From the NCBI GenBank assembly GCA_021186555.1, contig JAJKFL010000006.1:6234215-6298214 (forward strand): a stretch of DNA of 64,000 nucleotides. The letters run 5' to 3'. The first letter of the stretch is position 1. Each line of letters begins with the position of its first letter. The notes beneath the pieces were generated by a model that searched no databases, had not been told where the DNA came from, and worked only from the letters and a program-made list of their open reading frames with translations. The position numbers and the translations under genes are program-made. Origin of the DNA: Reticulitermes speratus. Taxonomy: Eukaryota; Arthropoda; Insecta; Blattodea; Rhinotermitidae. Of this stretch, positions 9,886-20,700 are shown one piece after another.

Positions 9886-10298
9886 ACATGTGTTTTACTG
9901 CAGCAACCACTGTACATATTTAAATTAACGTAGCTATTGGGGTGTGAGTGTTTAAACCAGAACATGTCGACCGAATTTAATTTAGATTCCTGTCGATCCA
10001 GTTTAGCCTCTAATTTTCATGAAGGCAAATCAGATTTCATCGATTAACTTAAAAACAGCTCATTGTACAAAATGTTGGGGCGTGACGTAATTGTGGCATT
10101 AATTATCATTTCCAGCGTTCATATGAAACGTTGTTTGCTGCGATCTATAACAAAATACAAATGAAAAGTAATTTGCTAATCAACACATTACAACCGTTAA
10201 TTTTGAGGTGTAAAAAATGTCATTCATATCTGTAATAAATGAATACGAAGGCCATTGTTTCAAAAAGGAATAACACAGTGGCTACGGGGGGGTGGGGG

Positions 10299-10592
10299 CA
10301 CGCTGTGGCGCAGTTGGTTGAGGCACTGCGCTACAAGCCGGAACGTCGCGGGTTCGTTTCCCGATGGTGTCATTGGAAATTTTCATTGACATAATCCTTC
10401 CGGCCGCACTATGGCCCTGGGGTCGACTCAGCCTCTAACAGAAATGAGTACAAGGAATATTTCCTGGGGGGTAAAGGCGGCCGGTGCGTAGGGCTGACAA
10501 CCTTACCACCTTCGAGTGCCTGTTTTCTTGAGATCTGGAACCTCCTGGAACCCTCAGGGCTTGTACAGGGATTGCTTTATCTTTACCTTTAT
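10299..10592 (+). repeat. SINE family B
   Basis: A tRNA-like head (GTGGCGCAGTTGGTTGAGG, B-box GGGTTCGTTTCC) precedes a body shared with 22527-22838 (TTTTCATTGACATAATCCTT, CGCACTATGGCCCTGGGG, AACCTTACCACCTTC). The two copies are collinear throughout, which defines a second SINE family. Confidence 0.85.
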
Positions 10593-10594
10593 AG

Positions 10595-10838
10595 TTACTA
10601 CGGGCTGGACGATCCTGGGTTCGAATCCCGGCACGGGCAAAAATTGTTCTCTTCCCCAATACCGTCTAAACCGGCTCTGGGGCCCACCCCCTTCCTATTC
10701 AATGGGTACCGGGGTTTAAAGCGGCCGAGGCGTGAAGTTGACCATTCACCTCCATCTAGTGCCAAGGTTAAGAATGAATGGAGCTGTACCTCTACTCTTC
10801 TTATATACCTTCATGGCGTGGACAGAGATAAAGCTACC
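10595..10838 (+). repeat. SINE family A, directly downstream of SINE B
   Basis: The B-box GGGTTCGAATCCC and body (CCTATTCAATGGGTACCGGG, CACCTCCATCTAGTGCCAAG) match family A. It lacks the first bases of the head and joins the end of SINE B, so it may have inserted into the SINE B tail. Confidence 0.82.
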
Positions 10839-11929
10839 TTAGTTTCAAAAAGGAAATACATTGTTATATCGTCTTTATGTGATGTTCACAAGGTCAACAA
10901 TCCACGCCCTCCTTCCTCCTTTGTTGTAGGCAACCTGACACCGTCCGGTACCGTGTGACTCATTCAGTGACACTGCAGTTACAAGCATTGTGTTGCACTG
11001 TGAGACAGCAGCTCAGGTTAGGAACAAATGGCTGGCTGTTTTGCTCATGGTAACGAACCCTCGGGTTCCATAATATACGCGGAATGACTTGACTCCGCGA
11101 GGAAGCTCAGTGTTAAGAAGAACCCTACTGTAACCATATACATTCAGGATGACATCAGGTTCCTCCGAAACGCTTCTATCTATTTATAAGACTTCACGGC
11201 GTCACATGTCGGAGTATCGTAACTCTGTAAAGGTCGCGATAATATTTGGTTCATCGCAACCGTCTTGTTGAACACTGACCGTTGTTTGAGATGTTTTCGA
11301 TATACACGACGTTTCGGGGGATTTCTAAGTCTCGTTTTAAAGTGAGTGGTTGTCATATTGACACTATTCATTATTTTTAGTTTTGTAATTAGCGGTGATA
11401 ATATTAATATTCAAGGAGTTTCGGGTTCGATTCATGACCTTTGCTCTTATCTCAAAATCACGCTTTATAATATAATTACAATAAATCCCTTGAAGAGGTA
11501 GCTGTAACTCCCAAAACCCCACATATATATACCAGATATAGGCCATATCAGATGATGAATATATCGGATAGAGTTTGGTGTAAGTTATTCACTTGATTAG
11601 AGCTATAGTCTCGATTCTCCCTTTTATACAAATAGGCTTTTCATTTTAGGCTTCCGCCGCGATATTGATGAGATCTGCGCTCTTGTGGGATATTACGCGG
11701 CGTCGTGTAGTAATTGTTTACCGACGTTTCGGGACAACGTATTGGTCCCATCTTCAAGCGACAAGAGTCCGAGGAGAAAATAAAGCCGGCACCGTGATGT
11801 CGGTTCTATATGGGAAGGTGCGCGCGGGGTGGTAATCAGTAAGCGTGGTGACAGCCAATAGAGTTGAACTGGGGAAAAGGAGGGGTGGATAGAGACGTTA
11901 GGAGTGAAGTCAGCTAAGGCTGATGGAAA

Positions 11930-12392
11930 AACATGTATAGAATAAAGTAAGAGAAAGGGAAGAAAATATAAAGGTAAAGATAAATAAAATAAAATAAAAA
12001 AATGTAAGAATAGAAATAAAAATAAATAAACAATTTAGGGGAAGAAAAAACCAAAAGAGCGTGAGGCAGGGGGGAGGTGGCTGGTGGGTTACCTAGGCGA
12101 AAACCGGTGTCAGGGTGGCCGAATCACTGCTTAGTGAATGAAGGTGAGAGCAATGGGAGAAAAATGTGTGGAATGCAGTAATAACAAGGAAAGGAAGTAC
12201 ACCAAATGAACGAAAGTATGAATGAAAAAAAATAAATTATAAATAAATAATTAAGTAAAAATAGAAAAATAGAGGAATAAAACTAAAAATATAAAAATTA
12301 TAAAGAAATATAAAAAATAAAATAAATAAATAAACAAAAATAAAACTTAAAGATAAATAAAAATAAAAGGTAAAAAGTTCACCCTAGAACAG
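11930..12392. repeat. Low-complexity A/G-rich tract
   Basis: The plus strand is made mostly of A and G with AAATAAAT runs over some 450 bases. A T-rich tract of similar type lies beside the SINE A at 20843-21068 (21070-21230), suggesting that the tract and SINE have been copied together. Confidence 0.6.
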
Positions 12393-12643
12393 GCCATGAA
12401 GGCCCAGAGGGGAAGTAGAGTTATAGCTCTACTCTTTCTTTAACCTCGGCGCTAGTTGGGGGTGGGTGGTCAGCACTACGCCCCGGCCGCTTTACCCCCG
12501 GGAATGACCCGGTACCCATTGTATAGGAGGCTGGGTAGGCCCCAGGGCCGGTCTGGACGGATGCGAAAAATCTCGTCCCCACCGGGATTCGATCCCCGGA
12601 CCGTCCAGCCTGTAGCGAGTCGCTGTACCGACTACGCTGAAAA
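12393..12643 (-). repeat. SINE family A, minus strand
   Basis: Reads on the minus strand from a tRNA-like head (GCGTAGTCGGTACAGCGACTC, B-box GGGGATCGAATCCC) to the 3' words AACCTCGGCGCTAG and GCCATGAAGGCCC. It is complete or nearly so. Confidence 0.85.
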
Positions 12644-13204
12644 TGGGACCGATGTCTTGTCCCGAAACGTAGGTAAACAATTACCACACGACATCGCTTA
12701 ATATCCCAGAAGAGCGCAGATCAAATCGGCTTTTGTTGGGTCGGTCCACGCCTGCATTGCTTCCGTCCCTTCATTTGTTTTCAACTGGAAGTGTTGAGTA
12801 TTACTGAATAACCGCTTTTGTTTTTAAGTTAGGGACAATTGAGAGCAGGCTGGCATGGCTCTTGTCATTGCCTACACAGCGAACACGTTTTGTAACGGAA
12901 GTAATCAACGAGTGAGCCATGACCCAAGCTTTTGTTCCTTGCGGATTGTAGCTCCTACACAAATGTAACGATCTCACTCTAGATAGCAGTACACCTAGTG
13001 GCTGTAGGTGATGGCAGTTGATGGTAGCGTTGCCCACTTTTCGTATCTGAACCGAGGCGACCACTACAACTGAAATAAAAAAATTTGGACAAGGATTTAG
13101 TAGTCCTAGTGGCAGCTTAGTGATACGAAAGTCGCAAAGACACAGCTCAATAATCGAGTCGACTGGTCTAGTTACAAAAAATGGGCAGACTTACAAATGC
13201 AGCA

Positions 13205-14066
13205 CACGTTTTATTATTGAAGTCTGTTCGACATCCAACGTTTTATTATTGAAGTCTGTTCGACATCCAACGGTTTATTATTGATGTCTGTTCAACAGCC
13301 AACGGTTTATTATTGAAGTCTGTTCGACAGCCAACGGTTTATTATTGATGTCTGTTCAACAGCCAACGGTTTATTATTGAAGTCTGTTCGACAGCCAACG
13401 GTTTATTATTGATGTCTGTTCAACAGCCAACAGTTTATTATTGAAGTTTGTTCAACAGCCAACGGTTTATTATTGAAGTCTGTTCGACAGCCAACGGTTT
13501 ATTATTGAAGTTTATTCAACAGCCATCTGTTTATTATTGAAGTTTGTTCAACAGCCAACGGTTTATTATTGAAGTTTGTTCAACAGCCAACGCTTTATTA
13601 TTGAAGTTTGTTCGACAGCCAACGGTTTATTATTGAAGTTTGTTCAACAGCCAACGGTTTATTATTGAAGTTTGTTCAACAGCCAACGGTTTATTATTGA
13701 AGTTTGTTCAACAGCCAACGGTTTATTATTGAAGTTTGTTCAACAGCCAACGGTTTATTATTGAAGTTTGTTCAACAGCCAACGGTTTATTATTGAAGTT
13801 TTTTCGACAGCCAACGGTTTATTATTGAAGTTTGGTAAACAGCAAGTTGTTTATTTTTTAAGTTTGTTCAACAGCCAACGGTTTATTATTGAAGTTTGTT
13901 CAACAGCCAACGGTTTATTATTGAAGTTTTTTCGACAGCCAACGGTTTATTATTGAAGTTTGGTAAACAGCAAGTTGTTTATTATTTAAGTTTGTTCAAC
14001 AGCCAACGGTTTATTATTGAAGTTAGTTGAACAGCAAATTTGTTTATTATTCCAAGTCCTGTCAAC
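13205..14066. repeat. Tandem array, 32-bp unit, about 27 copies, with higher-order structure
   Basis: A 32-bp unit of the form GTTTATTATTGAAGTTTG / TTCAACAGCCAACG repeats without spacers. On the left, two variants (GAAGTCTGTTCGACAG and GATGTCTGTTCAACAG) alternate. On the right, a four-unit block carrying GAAGTTTTTTCGACAG and then GGTAAACAGCAAGTTG is present twice, 128 bp apart (about 13795 and 13923). It is a minisatellite, not a CRISPR array: there are no unique spacers. Confidence 0.95.
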
Positions 14067-14621
14067 AGCAAACTACTACCTTAATTTCTAATACTAGGTC
14101 TAGCTCTTAGTTTCTTTTCCAGAAATTCTTTTCAAGATCAATTAAGTATGTGGCTGCAACATGGCACTGCACCTCATGTGTGGCAACAAGGAACAGAGTG
14201 CTTCCTGAATCGCTGCTACAGATATCGTTGAATTTGTCCTGGATGACTGCAATGCAGGATGCGTGTTATGAATCATCCATTGAATATTCTCTAATACATT
14301 GGCCCCCAGAATGTACTGCACGGGGCCTAGCTAATCCGCAAAGCGTTTACAGGGGACCCCGTAAAAACCTTTAATGACGAATTTTACTATTACAGAATTC
14401 TTAAACAAATCCTTAAGAAAAACGAAAAAAACCATTTAATTATGAAGTTTTCCCGCTGCTGTAGGTCAGTAACCTATTTATAAGTTTATGTGGCAGTTTC
14501 CAAAGAAATATCTTCACTCAAGGCTTCTTGGATGACACGCCTCAGCAGCACCGCTGTGAGGACCTCCAATTTAGCAAGAAATGTCTCGTTTCGTAACATT
14601 TGTTGGTGCGTTTTGTTACAG
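14067..14621. other. Sequence upstream of the first recognised synaptotagmin exon
   Basis: I see no convincing exon for a transmembrane segment here. The sequence immediately upstream of 14622 ends in a usable acceptor (TTTTGTTACAG). It is presumably intron, with the synaptotagmin N-terminus encoded to the left, perhaps outside the window. Confidence 0.45.
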
Positions 14622-14791
14622 CCAAGAGGCGCTGGTGGGTGTGAGTGGGGTAGGGACAGGCGAGGAGTCTCAACCGGGCAGCAGTCGAACGCTGAACTGC
14701 TCGCCCAGTGGAGACGACAAGTTCTGGGTACCTCCGAACCTCAAACGTCAAACCAGCGTCTGCCATAGTGAAAATGCGGATACGTCAGGAG
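14622..14791 (+). CDS. Synaptotagmin exon a (linker, KFWVPP)
   Basis: The acceptor is TTTTGTTACAG and the donor G|GTAAGT. The frame contains DDKFWVPPNLKRQTS, typical of the linker between the membrane anchor and C2A. The exon ends after the first base of a GAC codon and joins exon b in phase. Confidence 0.72.
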
Positions 14792-17700
14792 GTAAGTTTC
14801 TGGTGTTGTGTTCACCGTGGACCATTTGTCGTGTCCTACCGCTCAAAATGTGTTCATAACTTAATCCGTTCGATAAATATCTATGAAGATACTGCTCGAA
14901 ATACACGCAGGATAGGTCTTCATGTAAAAATAAAAAAGAGAGGAAAAAGAAATTGAGTATGCACGAAAATTTAAATTGCTCTAGAATTGTGGGCAAATTG
15001 TTCAATACCATCCAGTCATTCGACACTGAGGTAATAAGTGACAAACTCCATGGAGCAGCGACCTTCTTGACAAACTAATAGTTCCTCAGCTGGTCAAGGA
15101 ATTTCTCACATTTTATGAAACACGAAGGTTCATTACCGTTTTCACAAAAGCCTGCCATTTTTCCTATCCTAAGCCAGATGCATGCAGTCCCCACCCTACC
15201 ACCCTATTTATTAAACACCTTGTAATATCATTCCGTCTACGTCTTGGTCTTTCAAGTGGACTCTTTCCTTCAAGTTTTCCCACCCATGCTCCCCCACACG
15301 TTCCGCATGCGCTGCCGATATCATCCTTGAAAACCCAAATAATATTGGTTGATGCGAGTATCAAGGTTAGCGCATTGGTGTGGATGAGGTATCAGTTCGT
15401 CGGGGATGTGACCCTGCGTCACTGGGTTTTTGGGTTCCCGGCGTTTAGAGGTGACGTATTGGCCTCAGCTTCAAGAGTGTTAAGGTCTCGATGATAGTGC
15501 CGTCAGTCCAAGAACTGATAATTCTTTATTATTTGATCATTAAATAAGTGTTTTTAAACTCAAAGAAAATGAGTTTCGCCAGTGACACCTGTACAGTGAC
15601 AGCAGAAACGTAATGGTACTCACCCTGTTTATTAGTGTTTTCTTGGAAAGTTAGTGGACCAGGTCTGATAGGTCTTTTGTGTGTTCCTGTTGCAGACGAT
15701 TCAGTGCCAGGGACGCCGATTACACCCCTTGCATGCACGGCAAGTTCTCCTTTCTCGCATCTCTCCCAAACAGAACAGGCAAACATTGGGGCAACCACCG
15801 CCGGCGCCCTGGCTGCTGCTATAAGTGGAGGTCCCCTCGCTCTGCCCCTGGCGCGGAGTGACAAGCATATTGTTCTGTCCACAACTAACCCCACCCGACC
15901 ACGTGTTTCCTCTATGCATACAAGACTGGACCACACCAAGATAGACACATCGTTGTACCAGAAGGTAGGTTTATACAACGGGAAGTACATCACGTAACGA
16001 TTAAAGTGACGCGCCCACCGAAGACAATGGTTTCATGCAATCAGTTTCAAGAAACTTGAGTCTGTATTTGCTTGAAACTAGTTTCTTCGGTTTCTATATG
16101 GTTTCCAGTCGACCCCCCCCCCCCTTGATCTCAGAACAGAATTGCCTTCCCTTTGGTCAGTGACGACTTAATGCTTGTCTTTAACGACGTCGTATCAGTC
16201 ACTTATTTGTGGGTTGTGAGGACGGAGGCAGTATGTCACTACGGAACGTTATTCAGTTACAAGACTGCACGGTGTCACAGCGCAGAGGGTCATAATCTGG
16301 TCAATGACGGTCTTGGACACCTGAAAACGTACGTGTGTTATGTTTTACGGGGACATTATTTTATCTGACAACTGTCGCTAGTCACTTCCCTTCGGCTGGC
16401 AATGGACAATGCGTCTGTTGGATGTATCGCGTGTCTGCGACCCGAAGGGCTATATTTTCATTGCCTTCTTTAAATGTGGTGACTAAAAACCTAATACTGA
16501 CTACAGTTCATTGAACTAAAATACGTGGACCCCTACTCACGGTAGAATGGAATAGCGGCGGACGCTACCCTGCATTCCGTCACGCAAAATGTTTTTGAGT
16601 CAAGAGAGACGCGAGTTTTGAGATAAAATAATGCCCCTGTAATATAAACACAGAAAGATAAGAATATATTTACCTTTAAAACACGCTACATTTTTTTCCG
16701 GGCACATAAAATTGGGTGCATTCAGAAATTCTGTCGTGATGCTTCTTTAAGAATTACAGCTTCAGCCAGCTTGCTTAGTTTGAATGTGATGTGATTTCAG
16801 AGCGACATGAGACACATTAAATGTTGTATAATTTCCCATTGGTTTCTATCAATATGGAAACATTAAATACAAATTCTGTACCTGAGAAGCAGAAGGCTGT
16901 AAGTCCAGTTTTATCATATTTGACATAACACAGCATTTTTCGTAGACCAATATGTGGCTTACTGCTTTTTAATTCTTGGTCCAGCTACATTGGGACAGTA
17001 TTTGGACTTAACCATCTGGGGTCTGCGCTCGTTTGGGATATTACGCAGCGTAGAGTGGTATTTTGTACCGACGTTTCGGGAAAACCTATCGATCCCATCT
17101 TCAAGGGTCAAGAAGTCCAAAAAGAAAGCCTCTCTTGTTTTACTTCTTGACCCTTGAAAATGCGACCAAAAGGTTGTTCCGAAACGTCGGTAGAGAATTA
17201 CCACTCTACGCTGCGTAATATCCCAGAAGAGGACAGATCTCATCTACATCGCGGCGGAAGCCTGAAATCGCCCTTACAACCACGTGCATCTGAAAGAGCT
17301 TGAAATTCTAAGAAAAATTGGCCTTGCACCCAACGTGGCCTCTAATTTTTTTTACAGCTGCGCGGACATGTTATTGCTCTGAGCATAAAATGTTCACACG
17401 ATCTGACGACTGCGCGGGACTTTAAAAGTTTTTTTTTAATGTGCGTAACAAGAATATTTACAATGAAAACTGAAAAATTCCAGCTGCGCGGGTGGGCGGC
17501 CGCGCAGCTTAGAGGGAACATTGCTTACACCATTTTGCTTCTCAGATCCAGAATTATTCTGCAAAAGTTATTTCATGAAGCTTTGGTGTGGTGAAGGCAA
17601 TCACTGTGTGCGTGTGTCCGTGCGTGTTTAAACTGTTACACCTCAACTCATACGTACAAAAGGCAAGGGTCACAGCAGGATTACAAATTACACCAACACA

Positions 17701-20700
17701 GATTACGATGTTGCCGTATTACATGAACAAGCGTGATGGTGTGGATCGGTAAACAGAGAGAGACTTTGAACAGTAAGTTCTTATGTATCACAATAATTTT
17801 ACCTCGGCCACAACAAATCGCACTGTTTATGTGATTTACATCGGTGTTGTACTGTGTATTGTATCTGTGTTGTACTGTGTATTTATCGGTGTTGTACTGT
17901 GTATTGTATCGGTGTTGTACTGTGTATTGTATCGGTGTTGTACTGTGTATTGTATCTATGTTGTACTGTATATTGTGTCGGTGTTGTACTGTGTATTGTA
18001 TCTGTGTTGTACTGTGTATTGTATCGGTGTTGTACTGTGTATTGTATCTGTGTTGTATTGTGTATTGTATCGGTGTTGTACTGTGTATTGTATCGGCGTT
18101 GTACTGTGTATTGTATCGGTGTTGTACTGTGTATTGTATCGGTGTTGTACTGTGTATTGTATCTGTGTTGTATTGTGTATTGTATCGGTGTTGTACTGTG
18201 TATTGTATCGGTGTTGTATTGTGTATTGTATCGGTGTTGTACTGTGTATTGTATCGTGTTGTATTGTGGATTGTATCGGTGTTGTACTGTGTATTGTATC
18301 GGTGTTGTACTGTGTATTGTATCGTGTTTGTACTGTGTATTGTATCTATGTTGTACTGTGTGTTTATCGGTGTTGTACTGTGTATTGTATCGGTGTTGTA
18401 TTGTGTATTGTATCGGTGTTGTACTGTGTATTGTATCGGTGTTGTACTGTGTATTGTATCGGTGTTGTACAGTGTATTGTATCGGCGTTTGTACTGTGTA
18501 TTGTATCTGTGTTGTATTGTGTATTGTATCGGTGTTGTACTGTGTATTGTATCGGTGTTGTACTGTGTATTGTATCTGTGTTGTACTGTGTATTGTATCT
18601 GTGTTGTACTGTGTTTATCGGTGTTGTGCTGTGTATTGTATCGGTGTTGTACAGTGTATTGTATCGGTGTTGTACTGTGTATTGTGTCGGTGTTGTACTG
18701 TGTATTGTGTCGGTGTTGTACTGTGTATTGTATCGGTGCTGTATGTGTATGTGTATCTGTGTTTGTACTGTGTATTGTATCTGTGTTGTATTGTGTATTG
18801 TATCTGTGTTGTATGTGTATTGTATCGGTGTTGTACTGTGTATTGTATCGGTGTTGTACTGTGTATTGTATCTGTGTTGTACTGTGTATTGTATCGGTGT
18901 TGTACTGTGTATTGTATCGGTGTTGTACTGTGTATTGTATCTGTGTTGTATTGTGTATTGTATCGGTGTTGTACTGTGTATTGTTCCTTGTGTATGGTGC
19001 AGGAAATAGCGTTGAAGGGTGTGGAATCGTTTTTCTTTGAAAAGTGATTGAGACGTACTGAGAATCGGTTTGTTTGAAATCTATTGCAAGTTCTTTCGCA
19101 ATAGAAGTCTTTCAACACCATTCGTAACGAACAGCTTAGCGCAGTGGCAAATTTAATATCTAGACGGCACGTGAAGCCGCATAATGGGACATACAAGACA
19201 TGTCATGCGTTGTAGAAATAGGTCAGAAGTGTTCTGAAAATCGTCTTTGAGGACTTCGTACAAATATTTGGTCTGTGACATAGTAGTGATTATATTTTAA
19301 ATTTTTACGTGTGATAACAGCGTTCCTACACGTTCCGTTCTGTTTCCGTTCAAAGTATTTGCAAACGTAAATATTTGTCTCAAAAAGAGTTTTCTTACAA
19401 GATTAACATACATTAGCACGTCACTTATATATATAATAGGAAATATAAGCTGCAGTAAAGGCCGTTTCGCTGTGTTGTACGTAGTTCCGTGAACTGGCGA
19501 TGTCTCATCTGTGTACACACGATTAGCACTGGTACTGTGTACATGTGAAGGGTCCGCCATATTGACTTATTAGAACCAACAACTTTAGGGCCTTTCAAAA
19601 TTTAAGAAGACTTTCAATAGTGAAGTTATGTCTTACTTTTTCATCTTCTCATGGCCGGCTTGAGGAACGGCAGGCAGATTGGTTGTTTTGTGGTAGCCAG
19701 GTGGATAAACTTACGGGCACAAATAATAATAAATAAATATTAATAAATTAAAAAATATATTATTTATTAAAATGTCTGTTCTCTTGTTGAACACCCTGTA
19801 GATTCCCCCTGTTTTCTTTTTGCAGGCGTCTCCATCTCGGACACCTAGCTTGCCAGAAGACCTGCGTGGTTCCATCCAGTTGACGTTGACCTACGACCCT
19901 GCGGCTGGAATCCTGACAGTGAGACTGATAGAGGTGAAACTACTATCAGCTTGTCTAAAGCCGCATTCCCATAATTGGGGTATTTGACCATTACGCCAGT
20001 AATGGTGCATTGAACCCCCAAGGAGCCAATTGAATAATTTTCATGTTGTTCTCACGACTGGTTTATTTGGCAAATATTCATACTCGGGGTGTTGCCGACT
20101 TAATGGCTGATGGAGCGAAACGTCTTGCCACTTTAAACGAGTCGTGGGAACGCATCTGTTGTTGCTGTCACGTGACATTTATGATCATTTTGGCTTGTGT
20201 CACGTACACCGAGAGTAGGTTGGAAATGGACAAGTAGCCAATATTGTTTATAAGCGTGTCGTTCTCACGACGTAGTATGTGTTCACAAGTGACAAATGTT
20301 TGTCAAATGTACCAGTCGTGGGAACGCGACTTGAAGCAGTAGTCAGCGAGAAACTACGTGTCAGCAGTGGCGAAGCATAATAGGAGGTACTGTCTTGATC
20401 TGTACTGTAGAGGGTCTGTATAAAATCACGATAAAACCTCTGGGTAGTCGGTGTCCCAGCTAAAAGTGGACATGTCAGCTGACTTGCTGGGATATTATGA
20501 GGGTCAACATTTCCACGGCAGTGACTGTATTCTGCGAAGCAAATCCGTGTAGTCTGATAGAAATTTACCGACCTTTCGAAGAACGTACTGCCTCCATCTT
20601 TAGGCAGAAGAGTAAGCCGCATGTGAAAAGTCAGCTCAAGTTGTAAGGGCAATAGGAAAGGAAACATTGGGCCGCTCGCCTTAGGTATTCTAGAATACAG

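Larger units (their letters stand above)
11671..12720. mobile_element. Inverted-dimer element of the GAAAC family
   Basis: The left end (AGATCTGCGCTCTTGTGGGA, AATTGTTTACCGACGTTTCG) and right end (CGAAACGTAGGTAAACAATT, ATATCCCAGAAGAGCGCAGA) are inverted copies of roughly 85-100 bp, with GGTCCCAT and ATGGGACC at the inner edges. They enclose about 870 bp made of purine-rich DNA and a minus-strand SINE A. The outer sequence GGCTTCCGCCGCGAT also occurs beside the dimer at 17020, showing that the repeat unit extends further on one side. Confidence 0.65.

Noticed and set aside
10310-10365. Possible tRNA gene in SINE B
   Set aside because: The same head and a collinear 290-bp body occur at 22527. 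No complete cloverleaf could be drawn.
13205-14066. Regular short repeats resembling a CRISPR array
   Set aside because: Units are contiguous, with no unique spacers and no cas genes, and the context is animal genomic DNA. It is a minisatellite.
17783-19047. Three overlapping ~400-codon open frames on the plus strand and one of 193 codons on the minus strand
   Set aside because: All arise from the 23-bp tandem array; the three forward frames encode the same cyclic peptide, and there is no start context, domain or independent coding signal.
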